Source of the DNA: an uncultured bacterium
GTDB taxonomy: Bacteria; Bacillota; Clostridia; Oscillospirales; Acutalibacteraceae
Assembly: GCA_905215055.1 (NCBI GenBank)
Contig: CAJMOH010000024.1
Location: 1 to 41,380, forward strand
DNA: 41,380 nucleotides
Direction: 5' to 3'
Shown here in pieces: positions 20,829 through 30,958 of the stretch. How positions within the stretch are numbered: the first letter of the stretch is position 1; the number at the start of each line of letters is the position of its first letter. Under the pieces are notes generated by a model. The model worked only from the letters and a program-made list of their open reading frames with translations, did no database searches and had not been told where the DNA came from. Made by a program: the position numbers and the translations under genes.

Positions 20829-22177
20829 AACAGCAGTCTTTCTTTGAGCGGGAGGACCCCCGGGACATCCCCCTGGCCACTCGGATGCGCCCCCGCACCC
20901 TGGAGGAGTTTGTGGGCCAGGAGCACCTGCTGGGAGAGGGCAAGGTGCTGCGCCAGCTCATCGACCAGGACCGGGTCTCCTCCATGATCTTCTGGGGGCC
21001 GCCCGGGGTGGGAAAAACCACCCTGGCCCGGATCATCGCCGGGAAAACAAAATCCAACTTCATCAATTTCAGCGCCGTCACCAGCGGCATCAAGGAGATC
21101 AAGGCCGTCATGGCCCAGGCGGAGCAGAACCGCCTGATGGGAGAGCGGACCATCCTCTTTGTGGACGAGATCCACCGGTTTAACAAGGCCCAGCAGGACG
21201 CCTTCCTCCCCTTTGTGGAAAAGGGCAGCATTGTGCTCATCGGCGCCACCACGGAGAACCCCTCCTTCGAGGTGAACTCCGCTCTGCTGTCCCGGTGCAA
21301 GGTGTTTGTGCTTCAGGCCCTTACCGTGGGAAACCTGGTGCGGCTGCTGGAAAACGCCCTGAAGGACCCCCGGGGCTTTGGGGGCCAGGACATCCGCCTG
21401 GAGGATGGGATGCTGGAGGCCATTGCCGGCTTTGCCAACGGCGACGCCCGCACCGCCCTGGGCACCCTGGAAATGGTGGTCCTCAACGGCCGCCGGGAGC
21501 GGGAGACGGTGACGGTCACCCAGGATATTCTGGAACAGTGCACCAGCCGCAAAAGCCTGCTCTACGACAAAAACGGCGAGGAGCACTACAACCTGATCTC
21601 CGCCCTGCACAAGTCCATGCGAAACAGCGACCCGGACGCCGCGGTTTACTGGCTGGCCCGGATGCTGGAGGCCGGGGAAGACCCCCTGTACGTGGCCCGT
21701 CGGCTGATCCGCTTTGCCAGCGAAGATGTGGGCATGGCGGATTCCCGGGCTTTGGAGATTGCCGCGGCCTGCTATCAGGCCTGCCACTTTATCGGCATGC
21801 CCGAGTGCAATGTCACCCTGACCCACTGTGTGGTGTACCTGTCCCTGGCGCCCAAGTCCAACGCCCTGTACAAAGCCTATGAAGCCGCCAAGAGGGACGC
21901 CCAGAACATGCTGGCGGAGCCGGTGCCGCTGATGATCCGCAACGCCCCCACCCAGCTGATGAAGGACCTCCACTACGGGGAGGGGTATGTGTACGCACAC
22001 AGCACCCAGGACAAGCTGACCACCATGCAGTGCCTGCCGGACTCCCTTTTGGGGCGGACCTATTACCACCCCACCCAGCAGGGCAGCGAGGCCCGGGCGG
22101 CCCAACGGCTGGAGCAGATCAAGGCATGGAAAGCGGCCCACGGCGCCCCCTCTCCGGAGGCTGACAAAAAATCATAA
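20825..22177 (+). CDS. rarA: Replication-associated recombination protein RarA
   Basis: A 450-residue AAA+ ATPase (also MgsA) acting at stalled replication forks. It shows RPRTLEEFVGQEHLLGEG, Walker A GPPGVGKTT, Walker B VDEIHRFNKAQQD, sensor region GATTENPSFEVNSALLSRC, and the C-terminal tetramer domain with SKSALLYDK-like RKSLLYDKNGEEHYN, and APKSNALYKAYEAA. The start is GTG at 20825, overlapping the previous TGA (GTGA), with AAGGAGG upstream; the open frame extends far upstream out of frame with the esterase and is spurious there. Its coupling to an esterase and AraC gene is unusual, probably just shared transcription. Confidence 0.95.
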   Translation: MKQQSFFEREDPRDIPLATRMRPRTLEEFVGQEHLLGEGKVLRQLIDQDRVSSMIFWGPPGVGKTTLARIIAGKTKSNFINFSAVTSGIKEIKAVMAQAEQNRLMGERTILFVDEIHRFNKAQQDAFLPFVEKGSIVLIGATTENPSFEVNSALLSRCKVFVLQALTVGNLVRLLENALKDPRGFGGQDIRLEDGMLEAIAGFANGDARTALGTLEMVVLNGRRERETVTVTQDILEQCTSRKSLLYDKNGEEHYNLISALHKSMRNSDPDAAVYWLARMLEAGEDPLYVARRLIRFASEDVGMADSRALEIAAACYQACHFIGMPECNVTLTHCVVYLSLAPKSNALYKAYEAAKRDAQNMLAEPVPLMIRNAPTQLMKDLHYGEGYVYAHSTQDKLTTMQCLPDSLLGRTYYHPTQQGSEARAAQRLEQIKAWKAAHGAPSPEADKKS

Positions 22178-22230
22178 AAATCCCCAGGAAATTTTTTATT
22201 CAATATTTGTTCAAAGAACTTTCACATTCA

Positions 22231-22259
22231 TTGACATTCTTCTCTTCCCCCAGTATAAT
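22231..22259 (+). promoter_or_regulatory. Consensus sigma-A promoter of the purine permease
   Basis: TTGACA (22231-22236), a 17-base spacer and TATAAT (22254-22259), both perfect consensus boxes. Transcription would start near 22266, giving a leader of about 155 bases before the permease ATG. Confidence 0.9.
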
Positions 22260-22265
22260 CGTCCT

Positions 22266-22405
22266 ATGGGCGCGTGTTCCGCGCGCCAGCCCTTCGGGGC
22301 AGGGTTTTTGGGAGCCGCCTCTCCGCCTGTGCGGCTTTGGAGGAGGGCGGAGAACGGCCGGCTGCGAAAGGACCCTGCCGCACGCCGCTTGAGCGGTAAT
22401 ATTCT
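22266..22405 (+). ncRNA. Structured 5' leader, candidate cis-regulatory RNA
   Basis: The leader is GC-rich and foldable: GGCGCG/CGCGCC and GCCC/GGGC small hairpins near its start, a long-range helix GGCAGGGT (about 22300-22307) with ACCCTGCC (about 22372-22379), an inner AGCCGC/GCGGCT helix (about 22313-22336), and a CCGC-TTGA-GCGG hairpin (about 22386-22397) before the AGGAAGG ribosome binding site. It does not match the guanine/adenine riboswitch consensus usually found before such permeases, nor can I assign it to another known class. Positions of helices are by eye. Confidence 0.45.
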
Positions 22406-22420
22406 TAGGAAGGTGAGCAA

Positions 22421-23797
22421 ATGGAAAAATTCTTCAAACTGAAGGAAAACGGCACCACCTTTGGCCGTGAGATCGTGGCGGGCCTTACGACCTTCTTCGC
22501 CATGGCCTACATCATTGTGGTGAACCCCAACACCCTCAGCGGCCGGTCCGCCGGCCTGGAGGAAGAGCTGATGCCCTGGGGCGCCGTGTTCCTGGCCACC
22601 ATCATCGCCTCTATCATCGGCACTCTGGTGATGGGCCTGGTGGCAAACGTTCCCTACGCCCAGGCGCCTGGCATGGGCCTGAACGCGTTCTTTGTGTACA
22701 CGGTCTGTCTGGGGCTGGGCTTTACCTGGCAGCAGACCCTGTCGATGGTGTTCATCTGCGGCTTGATCAACATCCTCATCACCGTGACCAAGCTGCGCAA
22801 GTTCATCATCAAGTCCATCCCCCGCAGCCTGCAAAACGCCATTGGCGGCGGCATTGGCATCTTCGTGGCCTACATTGGCTTTTTGAACGTGGGCTTTGTC
22901 AACTTTGACTCTGGCGTACCCGCCATGGCCACCCTGAACTCCAACGTGCTGTGGCTGTTCATCATTGGCCTGGTGCTCACCATTGTGCTGCTGGTGTGCA
23001 ACGTGAAGGGCGCCATTCTCATTGGCATTGTGGCCACCGCCATCATTGGCATTCCCATGCAGGTCACCTCTCTGGGCAGCTCCATCAGCTTTACCGAGGC
23101 CTGCCAGCAGCTGCCCACCACCTTTGGCGCCATCTTCACCGCCGAGGGCCTGCCCTCCCTGTTCTCCGACGCCGCCAAGATCCCCCTGGTGCTGATTACC
23201 ATCTTTGCCTTCAGCATCTCCGACACCTTTGACACCATTGGCACCTTCATCGGCACCGGCCGCCGCACTGGAATCTTCTCCGACGAGGACGAGAAGGCCA
23301 TGGAGACCAAGGCCGGGTTCCACTCCAAGATGGACAAGGCTCTGTTCGCTGACGCCACCGCCACCTCCATTGGCGCCATCTTCGGCACCTCCAACACCAC
23401 CACCTTTGTGGAGAGCGCCGCTGGCATTGGCGCTGGCGGCCGCACGGGCCTTACCAGCGTGGTGGTTGCCATCTGCTTCGCCCTCAGCGCGTTCCTGGCC
23501 ACCTTTGTCAGCGCCATTCCCTCCGCGGCCACCGCTCCCGCCCTGGTGCTGGTAGGCGTGATGATGACCTCCTCCTTTAAGGAGATCAAGTGGGACGACA
23601 TCAGCGAGGCTGTTCCCGCCTTCTTCGCCGGCATCTTCATGGCTTTGTGTTACAGCATTTCCTATGGCATTGCCACCGGCTTTATCACCTACTGCATTGT
23701 GAAGATCTGCAAGGGCGAGGCCAAAAAGGTCCATCCCATTCTCTGGGTTGTCACCGCTCTGTTCATTCTGAACTTCATTCTGCTGGCCATTATCTAA
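22421..23797 (+). CDS. NCS2 family purine permease (AzgA/PbuG-like)
   Basis: A 458-residue nucleobase:cation symporter with about 12-14 membrane segments. It starts MEKFFKLKENGTTFGREIVAGLTTFF, then FAMAYIIVVNPNTLS, QAPGMGLNAFFVYTVC, IPRSLQNAIGGGIGIFVAYIG, DTFDTIGTFIGTGRRTG and FGTSNTTTFVESAAGIGAGGRTG, all characteristic of the AzgA branch that imports adenine, guanine or hypoxanthine. ATG at 22421 has AGGAAGGTGAG upstream. It is a single-gene unit with its own promoter, structured leader and terminator. Which purine it carries is not shown by sequence. Confidence 0.93.
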   Translation: MEKFFKLKENGTTFGREIVAGLTTFFAMAYIIVVNPNTLSGRSAGLEEELMPWGAVFLATIIASIIGTLVMGLVANVPYAQAPGMGLNAFFVYTVCLGLGFTWQQTLSMVFICGLINILITVTKLRKFIIKSIPRSLQNAIGGGIGIFVAYIGFLNVGFVNFDSGVPAMATLNSNVLWLFIIGLVLTIVLLVCNVKGAILIGIVATAIIGIPMQVTSLGSSISFTEACQQLPTTFGAIFTAEGLPSLFSDAAKIPLVLITIFAFSISDTFDTIGTFIGTGRRTGIFSDEDEKAMETKAGFHSKMDKALFADATATSIGAIFGTSNTTTFVESAAGIGAGGRTGLTSVVVAICFALSAFLATFVSAIPSAATAPALVLVGVMMTSSFKEIKWDDISEAVPAFFAGIFMALCYSISYGIATGFITYCIVKICKGEAKKVHPILWVVTALFILNFILLAII

Positions 23798-23815
23798 ACG
23801 GCCGGAATAAAAAAC

Positions 23816-23854
23816 GGACCCGTTCTCCCAAAAGGGAGAGCGGGTCTTTTTTTC
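23816..23854 (+). terminator. Rho-independent terminator after the purine permease
   Basis: ACCCGTTCTCCC, loop AAAA, GGGAGAGCGGGT, then CTTTTTTTT. Strong stem with one mismatched position and a clear U tract. Confidence 0.92.
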
Positions 23855-23883
23855 TGTGTAAAGGGATTTGCCCTTCTGTTCTG

Positions 23884-25215
23884 TCACTCCGCTCCCAGCG
23901 CCGCCATGGTGATATAGTTGTAGGGCTGGTTGAAGTGGGGCAGGAAGAAGATGTCCAGCAGCTTCAGCTTGTCAATGGTGATATGCTCCTGAATGGCCAG
24001 GGAGAACATATGCAGCCCCATGGATACATCGTAATCGGAAATCAACTGAGCGCCCAGCACCTCCCGGCTGTCCCCATCGTAGACAATGCGGCAGGTGGTC
24101 TTGGTGTTGCCGGACTCGATAAAGCTTGCCTTCTGCCAGTCGGTAAATTCCGTGGATCTGGCGTTAAAGCCGCAGTCCTTGGCCTTTTGCAAGGTCAGGC
24201 CGGTGGAGAACAGGTTGAGGCCCCAGATGGAAATACCGTTGGACCCCTGAACGCCCGGGCCTTCCAACTGGGTGCCGCAGGCGTTGTGGGCCGCCAAAAT
24301 GCCGGAGCGCACCGCGTTGGTGGCCAGGGCAATGTAGTCATCCGCGCGCTTGGCGTTGTTGTAGACGGTGGCGCAGTCTCCCACGGCGTACACGTCGGGG
24401 TCGCTGGTCTGCTGACAGCGGTTCACGCGGTAGGCGCCCTTGAGCAGCTCCAGATGCTCTCCGCCCAGGGCGGTGTTGGGCCGAAAGCCAATGGCAAACA
24501 CCACCATATCCGTGTCGTAGCTGCCCTTGTCGGTGACGGCCCTGCATACTCTTCCGTCCTTCCCCTCGATGGAGGTAACGGTCTGGCCAAAGCACAGCTC
24601 CACCCCGTGGTCCTCCAGGTTTTTGGCCATGCGGCCGCAGAAATCCCGGTCATAATAGCCGGAGAGACAGGTTTCGGCGCAGTCGATCAGCCGGCATTTC
24701 CGGCCGTTGCGGACAAAGGCCTCTGCCAGCTCCACGCCGATGTAGCCGGCGCCTACCACGGTCACACTTTGAATGGCCGGGTCGCTGAGCTTTTTCACCA
24801 CGGCCTCCGCATCCTGAAACAGCTTGACAAACTGAACGTTCTCCAGGTCCATGCCGGGAATGTGGGGCCGGATGGGCAGGGAGCCGGTAGCCAGAATCAG
24901 CTTGTCGTAGGGCTGGCGAAGGGTTTCCCCGCTCTTTCCGGCGGCGTAAATCACCTTGTTCTCAAAATCGATGGAGCTTACCGCTGTCTCCAGATGGACC
25001 ACGGCGCCCTTTTGCGCGAGCTGATCCGCGGAGGCGTAAAACAGCCCGCCGGGACCGCTGATCTGACGGCCGATCCACAGGGCCATGCCGCAGCCCAAAA
25101 AGCTGATGTTGTTGTTCTGGTCGAACACCGTGACCTTCTCGTTGGGATAGTTGTCCAAAATGGTGTTGATGGCGGCGGTGCCGGCGTGGTTGGCGCCGAT
25201 AACTGCGATGTTCAT
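23884..25215 (-). CDS. nox: NADH oxidase / CoA-disulfide reductase family flavoprotein
   Basis: A 443-residue FAD/NAD protein of the Nox-CoADR family. N-terminal FAD motif VIGANHAGTAA, then SFLGCGMALWIG with the redox-active Cys at residue 42, an NAD-binding motif VVGAGYIGVELAEAF, and VYAVGDCATVYN (second FAD contact). The single Cys at position 42 is typical of water-forming NADH oxidase, which detoxifies oxygen in anaerobes, but CoA-disulfide or persulfide reductases share it, so the name nox is tentative. Start ATG at 25215 follows AAAAGAGG. A consensus promoter lies about 100 bases upstream. Confidence 0.88.
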   Translation of the reverse strand: MNIAVIGANHAGTAAINTILDNYPNEKVTVFDQNNNISFLGCGMALWIGRQISGPGGLFYASADQLAQKGAVVHLETAVSSIDFENKVIYAAGKSGETLRQPYDKLILATGSLPIRPHIPGMDLENVQFVKLFQDAEAVVKKLSDPAIQSVTVVGAGYIGVELAEAFVRNGRKCRLIDCAETCLSGYYDRDFCGRMAKNLEDHGVELCFGQTVTSIEGKDGRVCRAVTDKGSYDTDMVVFAIGFRPNTALGGEHLELLKGAYRVNRCQQTSDPDVYAVGDCATVYNNAKRADDYIALATNAVRSGILAAHNACGTQLEGPGVQGSNGISIWGLNLFSTGLTLQKAKDCGFNARSTEFTDWQKASFIESGNTKTTCRIVYDGDSREVLGAQLISDYDVSMGLHMFSLAIQEHITIDKLKLLDIFFLPHFNQPYNYITMAALGAE

Positions 25216-25310
25216 AAAAAAACCTCTTTTCACTTGGCTTTCAGATTTCTGTTTTTTGGGGGCCTCCTGGGGCAATCCCTGGAAAGCTCCCGGTAGATTA
25301 CTTCCCTTTC

Positions 25311-25339
25311 ACTATACCGGATTCCCAGGCGCATGTCAA
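25311..25339 (-). promoter_or_regulatory. Sigma-A promoter of the NADH oxidase gene
   Basis: Minus strand: -35 TTGACA (25334-25339), a 17-base spacer, -10 TATAGT (25311-25316). The expected start near 25304 leaves a leader of about 90 bases. I see no Rex-type TTGTGA-N6-TCACAA site. Confidence 0.88.
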
Positions 25340-25422
25340 TCGCTCTTCTGTTAAAATTTCCCGGAGTTTCGGGAAAAATCCAAAGAAATGCGAAAGATTT
25401 ACTTTTTTATGAGAGCCGCAAA

Positions 25423-25454
25423 AAGGGCCGCCCGCCAAAGGCGAAGCAGCCCTT
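25423..25454 (-). terminator. Rho-independent terminator after leuS
   Basis: Minus strand: AAGGGC / GCCCTT outer stem with a GCC/GGC inner stem, then TTTTTG from 25424 downward. It lies 16 bases beyond the leuS stop. Confidence 0.8.
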
Positions 25455-25469
25455 CTTCTATCTTGCGCT

Positions 25470-27884
<2,415 letters not shown>

Positions 27885-27895
27885 CAACCCTTTCC

Positions 27896-28168
27896 CTTAC
27901 TTTCTTGAAAGAAAGTAAGCAAAGAACTTTTACGTCGCGGGGCGCTCGTTACCTCGCTTTGCATGGCAAAAGCCACCAGCCTGGCGTCCGCGTTTTCAGG
28001 TTTATCTGCTTGGAAACTGCCTTTTAAAAGAAAACAGGCAAAGACTTTTACGTCGCGGGGCGCTCGTTACCTCGCTTTGCATGGCAAAAGCCACCAGCCT
28101 GGCGTCCGCGTTTTCAGGTTTATCTGCTTAGAAACTGCCTTTTGAAAGAAAGTAGGCAGAGAACTTTT
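27896..28168 (-). repeat. 118-base tandem repeat upstream of leuS
   Basis: A block starting ACTTTTACGTCGCGGGGCGC occurs at 27926 and again at 28044, with near-perfect identity over the 118-base period, and a third partial copy begins at 28163 (ACTTTTACGTCGCG). Each period is preceded by an A/G-rich module (GAAAGAAAGTAAGCAAAG, AAAAGAAAACAGGCAAAG, GAAAGAAAGTAGGCAGAG). The copy nearest leuS carries a perfect 11-base inverted repeat CTTACTTTCTT-GA-AAGAAAGTAAG (27896-27919). The GCAAAGAACTTTT junction also occurs near 4035, 11650 and 12783, tying this array to the mosaic family. Bases 28180-28263 are unique and contain no gene. Confidence 0.85.
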
Positions 28169-28263
28169 ACGTCGCGCACCGCGCTTTTGGCGCGGAACCC
28201 TGGTGGGATTTGTCTACTCACCGCCCGCGCTTATAGTCTATGCATTAGGAGCCAAAAAGGCCT

Positions 28264-28340
28264 CAGCAAATCTCACGCCGCGGACGCGCTCTTTCCTCTT
28301 GATCAGGCGCGAATTGCTCAGCGGGAGCACCCGCCTCCCG
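28264..28340 (-). repeat. Shortened mosaic repeat core after the RNHCP gene
   Basis: On the minus strand the TGA stop of the RNHCP gene (28341) is followed directly by CGGGAGGCGGGTGCTCCCGC (hairpin 1 GCGGG-TGCT-CCCGC), TGAGCAATTCGCGCC, then TGATCAAGAGG and a degenerate GCGTCCGCGGC. Hairpin 2 is missing, as if precisely deleted between GCGCC and TGATC. Confidence 0.78.
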
Positions 28341-28754
28341 TCACCCCAGACCCATGCGCTCTGTCATCTCCTGCAGATATTCCAGAGGGAAGGGGGGCTG
28401 GCCCAGGGGCCTCATGGCGATGCTCATCAGCTTTACGGGGTTGTCGTCCGCGGCCACCCGGTTGGAGGAAAGCTCTCCGCACCGGCGGCACCGGTGAATG
28501 ATGGCCCACTCGCCGTTTTTCCGCACCCAGACTGCCACCGGCTCCATAATGCCCCCGCAGTCACATGCCCGGTCCCCCGGCTCCACGTCCACATGAAGGC
28601 TGGACAAGCAATAGGGACAGTGGTTGCGGTGGCCGCTGCCAGCGCCTCCCGGCGTGACCAGCCGGCCGCATACCTTGCAAGTAAAGGACTCCTGACAGGG
28701 ATGGTTTTTGTAATAGCCTTTTTCAAACTGCTTTCGTTTATTTTCTCGGTTCAC
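28341..28754 (-). CDS. RNHCP domain protein
   Basis: A 137-residue soluble protein with several zinc-ribbon-like Cys pairs: FTCKVCGRLV, HRNHCPYCL (the RNHCP signature), ACDCGG and HRCRRCGELSSNR. The function of this family is unknown; its Cys pattern suggests a metal-binding, perhaps RNA-associated protein. The start is GTG at 28754 with AGGAGG eight bases upstream. It lies between leuS and rsfS, which are usually adjacent in Clostridia, and is flanked by repeats, so it may be a recent neighbour. Upstream is a strong inverted repeat (28812-28845). Confidence 0.87.
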   Translation of the reverse strand: MNRENKRKQFEKGYYKNHPCQESFTCKVCGRLVTPGGAGSGHRNHCPYCLSSLHVDVEPGDRACDCGGIMEPVAVWVRKNGEWAIIHRCRRCGELSSNRVAADDNPVKLMSIAMRPLGQPPFPLEYLQEMTERMGLG

Positions 28755-28811
28755 GTTGTTGACCTCCTAAAAGATGTGATTTCATCCTTTTGGGAGGCGC
28801 GGTCATAGATA

Positions 28812-28845
28812 CTTGCAGCCGCTGACCTCCCGGTCAGCCTGCAAG
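28812..28845. promoter_or_regulatory. Two-step inverted repeat upstream of the RNHCP gene
   Basis: Arms CTTGCAG and CTGCAAG enclose GCTGACC-TCCC-GGTCAGC, with an unpaired CC on one side. It lies about 58 bases before the GTG start and is not followed by a U tract on either strand. It could be an RNA stem in the leader, or an operator. It is not one of the mosaic repeat hairpins. Confidence 0.45.
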
Positions 28846-28924
28846 GGCCACGTCCTTCTTCAACACAGATCATACTCCTTACATAGTAAATTTTTTATAG
28901 AGTCGGGCCGCAAAAACGGAAGGG

Positions 28925-29096
28925 TTGCACCCCAGGCATGCCGGTGCGTGGCCGCACGGGCCAAGCCGCCCTCTCGCCTTCGGCAAGGGCGAGGGTCCCG
29001 GTAAAGCCTTCGGCGCGGACGTGCTCTTTCCTCTCGATCAGGCGCGGCCTTCAGCCGCCGCCCCAAGGCGCGAAGAGACAGCGGAGGCACTCCGCC
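28925..29096 (-). repeat. Mosaic repeat core overlapping the 3' end of rsfS
   Basis: Minus strand: hairpin 1 GCGGAG-TGC-CTCCGC (about 29082-29096), TGTCTCTTCGCGCC, hairpin 2 (GCGGC-TGAA-GGCCGC region, about 29043-29060), CCTGATCGAGAGG with the rsfS stop (29038-29040), CACGTCCGCG (29014-29023), then the GGCGAGAGGGCGGCTTGGCC accessory module and a GTGCG-GCCA-CGCAC hairpin. It is arranged as at the end of feoB. Confidence 0.85.
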
Positions 29097-29430
29097 AATC
29101 CACCTTTTTTCCGTCCGCCCACAGGCGGTCCAGGTCGTAGAAGTCCCGGCCCTCCTGGGTGAAGATATGAACCACCACATTGCCCCAGTCCAGCAAAATC
29201 CAGGAGTTGGACCGGTAGCCCTCCACCCGGGCGGGGGGCAGGCCCTCTGCCTTCAGCTTTTCCTCCAGCTCGTCGGCCAAGGCCCGGACGTGGGTGTTGT
29301 TGTTGCCCGTGGCAATGACAAAGTAGTCCGCCAGGCTGGAGATGTTCTCAATCTCGATCACGCTCAGACGCTCCGCCTTTTTGCTGTCCAAAAAAGCGGC
29401 GGCCCTTTGGGCCAGTTCCAAGGAAGTCAT
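29038..29430 (-). CDS. rsfS: Ribosomal silencing factor RsfS
   Basis: A 130-residue RsfS/Iojap protein, which binds ribosomal protein L14 and blocks subunit joining in starvation. Typical stretches: SVIEIENISSLADYFVIATG, NNTHVRALADELEEKL, YRSNSWILLDWGNVVVHIF and FYDLDRLWADGK. The ATG at 29430 overlaps the TGA of yqeK (ATGA) and has AAGGAG at eight bases, so it is preferred over ATG 29436. The native protein should end near KKVDW; the last 18 residues, RSASAVSSRLGAAAEGRA, are encoded by the repeat and nearly match the FeoB tail. Confidence 0.95.
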   Translation of the reverse strand: MTSLELAQRAAAFLDSKKAERLSVIEIENISSLADYFVIATGNNNTHVRALADELEEKLKAEGLPPARVEGYRSNSWILLDWGNVVVHIFTQEGRDFYDLDRLWADGKKVDWRSASAVSSRLGAAAEGRA

Positions 29431-30014
29431 ACACATTGCTCCTTTTTCTGCTCTAGGGTAAAAATGGCGTCGTTATACGCCGCGATGGATTCCGCCGCCA
29501 CCGGCAGCCGCTGCTCCATCAGCTCGTTCACGGTGAAGAGAATCCCCTCCACCATTGCTTCCTCCAGGCTGCTGTCCGCCGCCCGGCGCATGTCCTCCAC
29601 GCCGGGATAGTCCCGGTCGGCGGAGATATAGTCCGCCACAAACAGCACCTTGTCCAGCAGGGTCATGTCCTGCCTGCCGCTGGTGTGGCACCCCACCGCA
29701 GAGAGGATCTCCCCGTCGGTGACGCCCAGCTCCCGCCGGATGTAGGCCGCCCCGGAAAGGGAGTGCCACAGCTTGCGGTTGCGCTGCTGGGTTTTGGACA
29801 GTATTATACCAGAATCCCCCAGGATTTTCAACTGCTCCTCCGGGGGCGTGTCCTTCATAATGTCGTGGAGAATGCCGCAAAGCCGGGCCTTTTCCACGTC
29901 GGCGCCATAGCGCTGGGCCAGGCGGGCAGCCTCCGCCGCCACGCACTGGCTGTGATAGAAGCGCTTGTCCGTCAAATGGCGGCGCGCCTCCCGCTCACAC
30001 TGTTCATAGGTCAT
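29427..30014 (-). CDS. yqeK: YqeK family HD hydrolase
   Basis: A 195-residue HD-domain protein. Family members hydrolyse diadenosine tetraphosphate symmetrically. Visible are FYHSQCVAAEAARLAQRYG, GILHDIMKD (HD metal pair), LWHSLSGAAYIRRELG and LDKVLFVADYISADRDYPG, all conserved. The start ATG at 30014 overlaps the nadD stop (ATGA) and has AGAGGAGG upstream. It is coupled on both sides, between nadD and rsfS, the usual Firmicutes order. Confidence 0.94.
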   Translation of the reverse strand: MTYEQCEREARRHLTDKRFYHSQCVAAEAARLAQRYGADVEKARLCGILHDIMKDTPPEEQLKILGDSGIILSKTQQRNRKLWHSLSGAAYIRRELGVTDGEILSAVGCHTSGRQDMTLLDKVLFVADYISADRDYPGVEDMRRAADSSLEEAMVEGILFTVNELMEQRLPVAAESIAAYNDAIFTLEQKKEQCV

Positions 30015-30628
30015 GGTGTTTCCTCCTCTCGGCTGTACAAGCCGTGGGCCGCGATGTACGCCGCCACCGTCTCCGGCACCAGGGCGCTTACGTCCTCTCC
30101 CCGGGCCGCGGCCTGACGCACCTGGGTGGAGCTGACGGGCAGATAGGGAATCTGCTCCAAAAAGCACCGGGCGCCAAAGCGCTCTGTGTACTCCAGCGCC
30201 TTTTGCCGCAGGGCGCTCAGACCGTCCAGGCTGCGGGGCGTGGTACACACCGAGGCCAGGGAAAAGATGGTCTCCGGCCGGTACCACCGGCCCAGGGTGA
30301 GGAACATGTCCTCCCCCATCAGCAGGTACAGCTGATCCTGGGGACAGCGGATGGACAGCTCCTCCAGGGTGTCCGCGGTATAGCTTTTCCCCTCCCGCTC
30401 CAGCTCGATGGAGGACACCCGCAGCCAGGGGGTTTTCTCCGCCGCCAAACGGCACATTTCCAGCCGGTCCCCGGCAGGGGCCAGATCCGGGGCCGTCTTG
30501 TGGGGCGGCACATGGGCGGGAATCAGCAGCACCCGGTCCAGCCCCAGGCCCCGGCGGAATTCCTCCACAATGTGCAGGTGGCCGTTGTGGATGGGGTTGA
30601 AGGTGCCGCCGTAAACGCCTGTTTTCAT
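30011..30628 (-). CDS. nadD: Nicotinate-nucleotide adenylyltransferase NadD
   Basis: A 205-residue nucleotidyltransferase making deamido-NAD from nicotinate mononucleotide and ATP. GVYGGTFNPIHNGHL carries the GxFxPxHxGH motif; PAHVPPHK, LLMGEDMF and PVSSTQVRQ (SSTxxR) are intact. Its product is also the substrate of LarB, encoded elsewhere in the window, though this link is only metabolic. ATG at 30628 follows AGGAGGAAG. Stop overlaps yqeK. Confidence 0.96.
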   Translation of the reverse strand: MKTGVYGGTFNPIHNGHLHIVEEFRRGLGLDRVLLIPAHVPPHKTAPDLAPAGDRLEMCRLAAEKTPWLRVSSIELEREGKSYTADTLEELSIRCPQDQLYLLMGEDMFLTLGRWYRPETIFSLASVCTTPRSLDGLSALRQKALEYTERFGARCFLEQIPYLPVSSTQVRQAAARGEDVSALVPETVAAYIAAHGLYSREEETP

Positions 30629-30641
30629 AGGCTTCCTCCTG

Positions 30642-30938
30642 TCATCGGGGCAGGACAATCTTGGGGTCCTTTTTCTTCTTCCGGTACAGCACAAACCGGC
30701 TGCCGATTACCTGGACCACATCGCTGCTTGTCTGCCGGGCCAGCTCCTCCGCCGCCTCCCGGGAGGTCATGGGGCTGGACTCCGGCAGCACCCGGCCCTT
30801 GATCAGCTCCCGCTTTTCCAGGGCGTCGTCTGCCTGCTTGACAAGCTCCGGACTCATGCCGGACTTGCCCATCATCAAAATGGTGTCCTCCTTCACCGCC
30901 AGAGAGCGGAGGTAGGCTCTTTGCTTGCTCGTCAACAT
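30642..30938 (-). CDS. yhbY: YhbY family RNA-binding protein
   Basis: A 98-residue CRM-domain protein associated with 50S ribosome assembly. It has LTSKQRAYLRSLA, ILMMGKSGMSPELVKQ (the GxxG-type RNA-binding loop), KGRVL, and VVQVIGSRFVLYRKKK, all typical. ATG at 30938 follows AGGAGAAG. It is followed by nadD after 13 bases. Confidence 0.94.
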   Translation of the reverse strand: MLTSKQRAYLRSLAVKEDTILMMGKSGMSPELVKQADDALEKRELIKGRVLPESSPMTSREAAEELARQTSSDVVQVIGSRFVLYRKKKKDPKIVLPR

Positions 30939-30958
30939 AGTGTTCTTCTCCTGTATTC

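Noticed and set aside
22266..22420. Guanine/adenine riboswitch before the purine permease
   Set aside because: The conserved aptamer core residues and three-helix junction of the purine riboswitch are not present in this GC-rich leader.
27888..28340. T-box leader before leuS
   Set aside because: No T-box sequence or antiterminator pair was found; the region consists of tandem repeats and a mosaic repeat core.
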